DNA from: JAQGMV01 sp035525455
GTDB taxonomy: Bacteria; Pseudomonadota; Gammaproteobacteria; Burkholderiales; SG8-41
Assembly (NCBI GenBank): GCA_035525455.1
Contig: DATLEF010000055.1
Coordinates: 1 to 17,753, forward strand
DNA length: 17,753 nucleotides
Reading direction: 5' to 3'
Below, in pieces: positions 1 through 5,766 of the stretch. How positions within the stretch are numbered: position 1 is the stretch's first letter; each line of letters begins with the position of its first letter. The position numbers were made by a program, and so were the translations under genes. A model generated the notes under the pieces. That model was not told where the DNA came from. It worked only from the letters and a program-made list of their open reading frames with translations, and did no database searches.

Positions 1-52
1 CGAGAGCCGCAGCGCGCAACGGCCGCCGTTGCAGCGATGAAACGAGCTTCAT
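1..52 (-). CDS. Partial start of the next sox-operon gene, probably soxA
   Basis: Thirteen bases after the soxZ stop an ATG opens on the minus strand and runs off the window edge without a stop (17 codons). The peptide reads MKLVSSLQRRPLRAAAL. It has a basic start followed by a growing hydrophobic stretch, as expected at the start of an export signal. In many sox operons soxA, a c-type cytochrome of the SoxAX complex, follows soxZ, so soxA is the first guess. soxB or another exported Sox protein would also fit. No strong ribosome-binding site is visible in the short gap. The identity is inferred from context only. Confidence 0.4.
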   Translation of the reverse strand, partial: MKLVSSLQRRPLRAAAL

Positions 53-65
53 ATCGGTATCGGTA

Positions 66-386
66 CTAGGAGGCGGCCGCTACGACGGCTTCATCAGAGC
101 GTTTATCGCCTTTATTGTCGGTCCAGGTGACGGTAATTTTATCGCCGGCCTTTGCGCCTTTCACGCGCAAGCCCAGGAACGGGTCACGTGAAACGGCTTG
201 GCTCCACTGGGCGTCAAGCACCGTCTTTCCATTGTGAGCAACGACGACACTCTGGATGAAATGGACTGGCACGATCTCGCCTTTCGCGTCCTTGCGCTGG
301 CCGGTCTCCATCGGGTGACGCATGAGGATGCGCACATCGGCCACCTCACCTTGCAGCGTTGCACGTATTCTCATCGGTTCAGACAT
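66..386 (-). CDS. soxZ: Thiosulfate oxidation carrier protein SoxZ
   Basis: SoxZ is the partner of SoxY. Together they form the periplasmic carrier on which thiosulfate sulfur is bound and oxidised by the Sox enzymes. The 106-residue length is normal for the family. Recognisable blocks are the start MSEPMRIRA, the segment VRILMRHPMETGQRKDAKG, the middle FIQSVVVAHNGK and the late segment KAGDKITVTWTDNKG. There is no signal peptide, as usual for SoxZ, which is thought to be exported together with the Tat substrate SoxY. The ATG lies 32 bases after the soxY stop, so the two are very likely co-transcribed. Only the SoxYZ part of the operon is visible, so the window does not show whether soxCD is present. 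Confidence 0.95.
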   Translation of the reverse strand: MSEPMRIRATLQGEVADVRILMRHPMETGQRKDAKGEIVPVHFIQSVVVAHNGKTVLDAQWSQAVSRDPFLGLRVKGAKAGDKITVTWTDNKGDKRSDEAVVAAAS

Positions 387-418
387 CTTTGTATTCCCGT
401 GTATGAACGGAATCCCGT

Positions 419-859
419 TCAGCCGCAGCCACCGACGGTGACCTTGACCTCTTTTGCGCTTGTATAAAACTTGCCGTCAGCTTTCACTATGGCGCGCACG
501 TTCGAGGTTTGTCCCATCTTGATACGTACGGAGGCATAACTCTCCGCGCCGTTGGCGATGTCGAAAGTGGCGGCCAGCGGAAATGGATTTTTCTCCGCGA
601 TAATTGAAATGCTTTGCGTATTCGGTATCTTGCTCGTGACCGCGACCGGCACAACTGCGCCGTTTTCGGCGATATCGGGCGCTGTAATCGCGATATCCTT
701 GCTTTCGATTAGGTTCGCTGCGCCCAGATTCTTGATTGCGTCATTCGCGGCTTTTGCCTCAAAGCCGGATTTGTTCCAAGCCGCAAAAGCACGCGTCGAT
801 GCAAGCAGAGCGGCAGTGCCGCCAGTTACGCCGAGAAATGTCCTGCGCCGAGGGTTCAT
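419..859 (-). CDS. soxY: Sulfur-carrier protein SoxY with Tat signal
   Basis: SoxY binds sulfur intermediates on a cysteine at its flexible C-terminal end and forms a heterodimer with SoxZ in the periplasm. The first residues, MNPRRRTFLG, carry a twin-arginine motif, followed by a hydrophobic stretch ending in ASTRAFA, so Tat export is expected. The protein ends in VTVGGCG, placing the carrier cysteine at residue 145 of 146. The usual family ending is GGCGG, so one terminal glycine is missing here. I chose the ATG at 859 because AGGA lies six bases upstream and the Tat motif follows at once. A TTG two codons earlier is possible but less likely. soxZ follows after 32 bases. Confidence 0.94.
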   Translation of the reverse strand: MNPRRRTFLGVTGGTAALLASTRAFAAWNKSGFEAKAANDAIKNLGAANLIESKDIAITAPDIAENGAVVPVAVTSKIPNTQSISIIAEKNPFPLAATFDIANGAESYASVRIKMGQTSNVRAIVKADGKFYTSAKEVKVTVGGCG

Positions 860-890
860 ATGCAATCCTGTTCGTTATGAATAAGCGGAA

Positions 891-960
891 TAACTATTTA
901 ACTTTCAGTGAATTAGCCGATTCTAAAGAGGGCGTATGCTAGCGAAGATAAGCGGTGGTG
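891..960 (-). promoter_or_regulatory. Possible soxYZ promoter region
   Basis: The 120-base gap between the moaC stop and the soxY start is AT-rich compared with the flanking genes. On the minus strand it contains TAGAAT (plus-strand 920-925), one mismatch from the -10 consensus. No convincing -35 box lies 16-18 bases upstream, so a regulated promoter would fit, but this is inference. Confidence 0.3.
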
Positions 961-979
961 TCCACAGCAGCGAAGCTTG

Positions 980-1477
980 TTAAGCCCGTTCGCCGCGTGT
1001 CGACATCCAGTGTCCGGAGCGGCCTCCGCGTTTCTCGAGCACGCTCACGGCATCGATATGCATACCACGGTCGATGGCCTTGCACATGTCGTAAATCGTG
1101 AGCAGCCCCACGCTGACCGCCGTTAGCGCTTCCATTTCAACGCCCGTTCTTCCCATTGTTTCGACCGTAGCGAGGCATGAGACGCAAGCGTTCTTTTTAT
1201 CGAGGTCGAAGTCGATGCTCACTTTTGTGAGCGCAAGCGGGTGGCAGAGCGGGATCAGATCGGACGTGCGCTTGGCGGCCTGGATAGCCGCGATGCGCGC
1301 AACGCCTAGGACGTCGCCTTTTTTCGCGCTGCCGGCAGCGAGCTGTGCGAATGTCGCCGGTAACATGCTTATCCGCCCGGACGCCCGTGCAACGCGGTGC
1401 GTTTCGCCTTTTGGACCGACGTCCACCATCAGCGCCTGTCCCGCCGCATCGAAGTGGGTGAGCTTTTTTGGCGCCAT
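980..1477 (-). CDS. moaC: Cyclic pyranopterin monophosphate synthase MoaC
   Basis: MoaC converts the MoaA product (3',8-cyclo-7,8-dihydro-GTP) to cyclic pyranopterin monophosphate, an early step of molybdenum cofactor synthesis in the cytoplasm. The 165 residues match the usual length. Family blocks are LTHFDAAGQALMVDV (6-20), KKGDVLGVARIA (52-63), the LCHPL motif (77-81), GVEMEALTAVSV (112-123) and IYDMCKAIDR (128-137). D130 and K133 correspond to the catalytic Asp and Lys of the family. The ATG at 1477 gives the family start. The gene stands alone on the minus strand, 40 bases from the divergent protease gene and 120 bases upstream of soxY. A functional link to molybdenum-dependent sulfur enzymes would be speculation. 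Confidence 0.96.
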   Translation of the reverse strand: MAPKKLTHFDAAGQALMVDVGPKGETHRVARASGRISMLPATFAQLAAGSAKKGDVLGVARIAAIQAAKRTSDLIPLCHPLALTKVSIDFDLDKKNACVSCLATVETMGRTGVEMEALTAVSVGLLTIYDMCKAIDRGMHIDAVSVLEKRGGRSGHWMSTRGERA

Positions 1478-1517
1478 TTGTCAGGAACTTGCGCAGTTTC
1501 AGTCCTATCATAGCACC

Positions 1518-2951
1518 ATGCTATTTCGTTATCTGATCGTGCTTTGGGTTTGCCTCGCGCCTAGTGCAGTCGCAGAAGGTCTGCCCGACCTGGGCGATGC
1601 TTCCGAGTCTTCCTTCTCTGCACTGGAAGACCGACGGTTGGGCGAAGAGATCATGCGTGAGGTGCGTGCCGATCGCGCTTATTTTGATGACGCCGAAGCG
1701 ACGGACTATCTGGTCGCGCTCGGCAATCGACTCGCTACCCGAGGAGCGAACTCGCGTCAGGAGTTCAGCTTTTTCCTGATGCAGGAACGCTCGATCAATG
1801 CCTTTGCATTGCCCGGCGGATTTGTCGGTGTGCATACGGGCCTAGTGGTCGCGGCACAGAGCGAATCGGAGCTGGCGGGCGTTCTGGCTCATGAAATCGC
1901 GCACGTCACGCAGCGCCATATCGCGCGCATCATCTCGCAACAGAAGCAAAGCGCAATCATTTCGATCGCCGCGCTTGCCATTGCGATTCTTGCCGCGCGT
2001 TCCAATTCGGATATTTCAGGTGCTGCGTCAGCATTCGGTACGGCGGGAGCCGTTCAAAACCTCCTCAATTTCACGCGCGATCACGAACGCGAGGCTGATC
2101 GGGTCGGGCTGCAGATACTCGATGGCGCAGGCTATGATCCTCGCGGTATGGCTGTTTTTTTCGAGAGACTGCAGCGCGCGACCCGCGTCTATGAAGTCGG
2201 AGCGCCTACCTATCTACGTACGCATCCCGTAACGTACGAGCGCATTGCAGACATTCAGAACCGCCTGGAAAGCCTGCGCTATCGGCAGGTGCCGGACAGC
2301 ATCGATTTTCAACTCACCCGTGCAAAGCTGCGGGCTGAAACGGAGCCAGCCGCGCAGGCACGAGCGTTCTTCGAAGAAAGCTTGCTCGAGCATCGTTATT
2401 TGAGCGAAGCCGCGAGCCGCTACGGCCTTGTTGCAAGCCTCGTACGCTCCAAGGATTACGCCCGTGCACGCAAGGAATATGAGACTTTGCGCCGCACTGC
2501 CGGCGCACACCCGATGATTCAGACGCTGGGCTGCCGCGTGCGCGCAGCGGCAGCGGAAACCGAAGCCGCGCTGGCATGCTATAGAGATGCTCTGCGTGAC
2601 TATCCGAATCACCGCGCCGCGACATATGAATATGCCGAACTGTTGCTGCAGGGCGGCCGCGCGGAGCCTGCTCTCGCTGTGATAGCGCAGCGGCAGCGCT
2701 TTTTCGCTGAAGACCCCAAGCTCTACCTTTTGCAAGGCCAGGCCTACGCGCTTCAGGGCAAGCGTCTGGCCCAGCATCGGGCTACAGGCGAAGCCTATGC
2801 AAGAATGGGAAATGTGCGCGCTGCCATCGAGCAGATGCAAATCGCACTGCGCAGCCGTGACGGCGATTTTTACGAGCTCTCGGCTACAGAAGCACGCCTC
2901 AGGGATCTCAGGAAAATCGACGAAGCCCAGCGCAAAGCGGAGCGTAAGTGA
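1518..2951 (+). CDS. bepA: Periplasmic M48 metalloprotease with TPR repeats, BepA type
   Basis: The product resembles BepA (YfgC), a zinc protease and chaperone that helps assemble LptD and degrades stalled outer-membrane proteins. The 477-residue protein starts with the signal peptide MLFRYLIVLWVCLAPSAVA, probably cleaved before E20. The M48 motif HEIAH places zinc ligands at H125 and H129, with E192 of the READ segment as third ligand. H236 in THPVTYERI matches the position of the regulatory histidine known in BepA. The C-terminal half is helical with several TPR-like units (for example YRDALRDYPNHRAATYEYAE). The frame is open far upstream, but ATG 1518 gives the signal peptide, and earlier starts would run across the divergent moaC. 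It ends 12 bases before the convergent chrA stop. The family is secure, the exact orthologue less so. Confidence 0.9.
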   Translation: MLFRYLIVLWVCLAPSAVAEGLPDLGDASESSFSALEDRRLGEEIMREVRADRAYFDDAEATDYLVALGNRLATRGANSRQEFSFFLMQERSINAFALPGGFVGVHTGLVVAAQSESELAGVLAHEIAHVTQRHIARIISQQKQSAIISIAALAIAILAARSNSDISGAASAFGTAGAVQNLLNFTRDHEREADRVGLQILDGAGYDPRGMAVFFERLQRATRVYEVGAPTYLRTHPVTYERIADIQNRLESLRYRQVPDSIDFQLTRAKLRAETEPAAQARAFFEESLLEHRYLSEAASRYGLVASLVRSKDYARARKEYETLRRTAGAHPMIQTLGCRVRAAAAETEAALACYRDALRDYPNHRAATYEYAELLLQGGRAEPALAVIAQRQRFFAEDPKLYLLQGQAYALQGKRLAQHRATGEAYARMGNVRAAIEQMQIALRSRDGDFYELSATEARLRDLRKIDEAQRKAERK

Positions 2952-2963
2952 TTTTTCTTCGTC

Positions 2964-4331
2964 TCATTGGGTAAGGCCCATCAGCCAGACGTAAATTAGG
3001 CCTGCTGCTCCGCTGGCGGCGATCACGGGAATGATGCCAATCTTGAAGCGGAATAGCGCGATGAACGCGGCCGCGCCCAGCAGCAGGGTTACCCACTCGA
3101 AAGGTCCGCTGAAAGGCTTGGCGGCGCTTGCCTGCGGCCACAGCACGTGCCACGCAAAAAAAACTGCGAGATTCAGAATGACGCCGACGACCGCAGCCGT
3201 GATGCTGGTTAGCGGCGCTGTGAATTTGAGCGCGCCGTGCGTTGATTCCACCAGCGGTCCGCCGAGCAGAATAAAAATGAAGCTCGGCAGGAAAGTAAAA
3301 TAGGTTACGACGCAGGCCGCCACGGCGCCGGCGAGAAAAGGCACGTCGGGCCCGAACAATTGTTGCGACCATCCTCCGACAAAACCCACGAACGCAACGA
3401 CCATGATGAGCGGCCCGGGCGTCGTCTCTCCCAACGCAAGCCCGTCTATCATCTGCAGCGCGGTTAACCACTGGTAGTCATCCACAGCCGCCTGGTAGAC
3501 GTAAGGCAAAACCGCGTATGCACCGCCGAATGTCAACAATGCCGCCTTCGTGAAAAACCATCCCATCTGGGTGAGCGTCGCCTCCCATCCCAGCATCAGG
3601 AAAAGCGTCAGCATGACCGCAGCCCAGAGTGCGAACCCTGCGGCGAGCACGCGTATGAAATGCGGCCAATTGAAATGCGCATGGGCAGGCGTTGGCGTCG
3701 CATCGTCGATCAGCGCAGCCCCGTAGCTTTTGCCGGCTGCGCCATGTGCGCCACCGGTGCTGAATTTGTCCGGAGCGATGCGACCCCCGATGTACCCGAT
3801 CACGCCGGCAGCGAGCACGATCAATGGGAATGGCACCTTCAAGGCGAAAATGGCGATGAAAGCGGCTGCCGCGATGCTCCACAGCACGCTATTTTTTAGA
3901 GCGCGCGAACCGATGCGATATGCCGCGAATACGACGACCGCCGTCACCGCCGGCTTGATGCCATAAAGCACCCCGGCGACGGCCGGAACGGTGCCGAACG
4001 CGACGTAAATCCAGGCGAGCGCGATCAATATCAGGAGCGAAGGCAGGACAAACAGGCCGCCTGCGATGATGCCGCCCCATGTCCTGTGCATGAGCCAGCC
4101 GATATACGTTGCAAGCTGCTGGGCTTCGGGCCCTGGCAGGACCATGCAGTAATTGAGAGCGTGAAGGAATCGCTGCTCCGAGATCCAGCGGCGGCGCTCT
4201 ACCAGATCCTGGTGCATGATGGCGATCTGACCGGCGGGTCCGCCGAAGCTGATAAAACCGAGCTTGAGCCAGTACCAGAACGCGGTTCGTAATGTGATGG
4301 GCGGCGGCGGGATGCTCGCTTCAGTTTTCAT
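2964..4331 (-). CDS. chrA: Chromate efflux transporter ChrA, long-chain type
   Basis: This is an inner-membrane transporter of the CHR superfamily, which exports chromate and is linked to sulfate-like oxyanions. At 455 residues it is the two-domain long form. The N-terminal half holds the family signature GFISFGGPAGQIAIMHQDLV followed by LPGPEAQQLATYIGW and GGLFVLPS. The C-terminal half repeats the pattern in degenerate form: TKAALLTFGGAYAVLPYVYQ and LGETTPGPLIMVVAFVGF. Long hydrophobic segments lie between. A polar loop (about residues 190-215, SAGGAHGAAGK-like) links the halves. The ATG at 4331 has a purine-rich AGAGAAG stretch close upstream. The gene is single, convergent with the protease gene and divergent from tusA, with an 84-base gap. 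No chrB-like regulator is seen beside it. Confidence 0.93.
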   Translation of the reverse strand: MKTEASIPPPPITLRTAFWYWLKLGFISFGGPAGQIAIMHQDLVERRRWISEQRFLHALNYCMVLPGPEAQQLATYIGWLMHRTWGGIIAGGLFVLPSLLILIALAWIYVAFGTVPAVAGVLYGIKPAVTAVVVFAAYRIGSRALKNSVLWSIAAAAFIAIFALKVPFPLIVLAAGVIGYIGGRIAPDKFSTGGAHGAAGKSYGAALIDDATPTPAHAHFNWPHFIRVLAAGFALWAAVMLTLFLMLGWEATLTQMGWFFTKAALLTFGGAYAVLPYVYQAAVDDYQWLTALQMIDGLALGETTPGPLIMVVAFVGFVGGWSQQLFGPDVPFLAGAVAACVVTYFTFLPSFIFILLGGPLVESTHGALKFTAPLTSITAAVVGVILNLAVFFAWHVLWPQASAAKPFSGPFEWVTLLLGAAAFIALFRFKIGIIPVIAASGAAGLIYVWLMGLTQ

Positions 4332-4353
4332 TCTTCTCTATCCCCTGCAACGC

Positions 4354-4415
4354 TCGATTATGGCATTCTCCCGCGGTATATTGAGCTCTGACGGCGTACT
4401 CCCGGGGGACATCGA
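4354..4415 (+). promoter_or_regulatory. Candidate tusA promoter and ribosome-binding site
   Basis: In the chrA-tusA divergent gap, TATATT (4377-4382) differs from the -10 consensus at one base and sits about 34 bases before the tusA ATG. No good -35 box is seen at 16-18 bases. The G-run at 4403-4408 (cccgggggac) is a fitting ribosome-binding site for the ATG at 4416. Confidence 0.35.
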
Positions 4416-4643
4416 ATGCAGTTTGACAAAGAATTGGACACGCGCGGGCTGAACTGTCCGTTACCGATATTACGGACAAAAAAAGCGCTCACCGATTTGA
4501 TCTCGGGGCAGGTACTCAAAATCGTTGCCACCGATCCCGGGGCAGTGAAGGATTTCCAGGCATTCTCGAAACAGACCGGAAACGCGCTGCTCTCGTCCGC
4601 GACCGAGGGTAACGAGTTCATATTCTTCATGCGTAAAAAGTGA
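4416..4643 (+). CDS. tusA: TusA-family sulfurtransferase (sulfur carrier)
   Basis: This is a small cytoplasmic sulfur carrier of 75 residues, the normal family size. The hallmark CPxP motif appears as LNCPLPILRTKKAL, with the persulfide-carrying cysteine at residue 14. The rest (GQVLKIVATDPGAVKDFQAF, ending in FIFFMRKK) fits the two-layer alpha/beta fold. In E. coli TusA serves tRNA thiolation. In sulfur oxidisers, close relatives pass sulfane sulfur to Dsr or sHdr systems. The gene is followed after 25 bases by a lipoate-ligase-like gene on the same strand, and soxYZ lies nearby. Both favour a sulfur-oxidation role, although this is inferred. No rhodanese or dsrE gene is beside it. Confidence 0.9.
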   Translation: MQFDKELDTRGLNCPLPILRTKKALTDLISGQVLKIVATDPGAVKDFQAFSKQTGNALLSSATEGNEFIFFMRKK

Positions 4644-4668
4644 CTGATATAGGCGATGCGAGCATCGT

Positions 4669-5730
4669 ATGCCCGAGATATGGCGATTGCTTGACACGGG
4701 TCTTGCGGCGCCAGCGCCTCACATCGCGCTGAATCGCGCACTGCTGGAAGCGCGAGACGCAGACGAGATCGCGAGCACGCTGCGCTTTGCGCGGTCGACA
4801 ACCTGCGCCCTGCTGGGCGTTCACCAAAGCGCGGGGCAGGTGCTCGACCTCGACTATTGCCGAGCACGCAGGATCCCGATTCAGCGCCGGATCAGCGGCG
4901 GCCCGGCGGGCTATGTCGACGAGCGTCAGTTGATTTTCGAGTTGTACCTCCACCGGCGTGACGTCGGTCATGGCGACCTGCGGTCAATTTCCAAGAAACT
5001 ATGTCACGCTGCTGCGACGGCCATCAGCGCGCTTGGCGTCGACGCACGCTATCGCGCACGCAACGATATCGAGGTGGACGGCCGGCTGCTTGCCACGAGC
5101 AGCTGTGCGCTCGAAGGCAACGCAATATTGTTCCAGGCGACGTTATTCATTGAGCTCGATCCAATACAGGCGCTCGATGTTTTCCGTGCGCCTGGTCACA
5201 AGTTTCCGGCAATGGAGCGGGCTCGCCGTATCGTCAGTGTCAAACAGCTGCTTCGATCAAGGCCTGACGTGCGACTCATCAAGCAGCACATCGCGGAGGC
5301 ATTCGAGAGCGAGTTCGACGTTGAATTTCGTGAGGGAGAGATGGCGTTGAGCGAGACCGCACGCTACCAGGCCGCTCTGCGACAGATCGAGAGTCAGGAT
5401 TGGATCGACCTCGTTGCGCGGCCCGCGCGGGATATGCCACTGCTCGAAAGCGCTGGGGAGTCTGGCGCCCCGTTACACGCTCTGGTCTTGTATGAGACGC
5501 CGACGCGGACAATCCGTGAGGTGTGGTTCCTCGGTGACATTGCATTGTCGCCAGGTCGGACCATTCTCGATCTGGAGGCAACGCTGCGCGATGCGAGCAT
5601 CTCCGACCTCGAGCATCGCGTTCAGTGGTTTTTCCGCAGCCGCCCAGTGCAAATGTCCGGCGTTGCCCCGAGCGATTTTGTGATTGCCGTCCAGCGTGCG
5701 CTGAAGGCGCCGCTACCTGCCCGAAACTAA
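4669..5730 (+). CDS. Lipoate-protein ligase A-like protein lacking the usual lysine
   Basis: This is a member of the BPL/LplA/LipB fold family, 353 residues, with an extra C-terminal domain. The N-terminal half shows the lipoate-ligase pattern. QRRISGGPAGYVD (72-84) fits the RRxSGG substrate loop, and ARNDIEVDGR (130-139) fits the stretch before the catalytic lysine. Classical ligases continue GRK(I/V)xG. Here the DNA reads GRLLATSSC, with leucine at residue 140 where lysine is expected. The C-terminal part (about 220-353) resembles the LplA accessory domain and contains VREVWFLGD-like strands. The pairing with tusA suggests the sulfur-oxidation-linked ligase group that acts on lipoate-binding proteins, but no such protein gene is in the window. 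The only usual start after the in-frame stop at 4645 is ATG 4669. It could be inactive, regulatory or altered in substrate. Confidence 0.8.
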   Translation: MPEIWRLLDTGLAAPAPHIALNRALLEARDADEIASTLRFARSTTCALLGVHQSAGQVLDLDYCRARRIPIQRRISGGPAGYVDERQLIFELYLHRRDVGHGDLRSISKKLCHAAATAISALGVDARYRARNDIEVDGRLLATSSCALEGNAILFQATLFIELDPIQALDVFRAPGHKFPAMERARRIVSVKQLLRSRPDVRLIKQHIAEAFESEFDVEFREGEMALSETARYQAALRQIESQDWIDLVARPARDMPLLESAGESGAPLHALVLYETPTRTIREVWFLGDIALSPGRTILDLEATLRDASISDLEHRVQWFFRSRPVQMSGVAPSDFVIAVQRALKAPLPARN

Positions 5731-5766
5731 GCGGATTTCAAGCCCATCGGCTTCATCCTGCGCCGA

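Noticed and set aside
552..942. Plus-strand frames opposite soxY
   Set aside because: The soxY frame has a Tat signal and the terminal carrier cysteine. The opposite frames show no family features.
1098..1517. Upstream extension of the M48 protease frame (140 codons)
   Set aside because: It runs antisense through moaC, and the signal peptide begins exactly at ATG 1518.
2214..2840. 208-codon minus-strand frame opposite the BepA-type protease gene
   Set aside because: Antisense to the TPR part of a well-supported gene, with no recognisable domain and no ribosome-binding site that I can see.
5740..5753. AAGCC/GGCTT inverted repeat between the ligase-like gene and valS, considered as a bidirectional terminator
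   Set aside because: The stem is only five base pairs with no T-run on either strand, so it is too weak to call.
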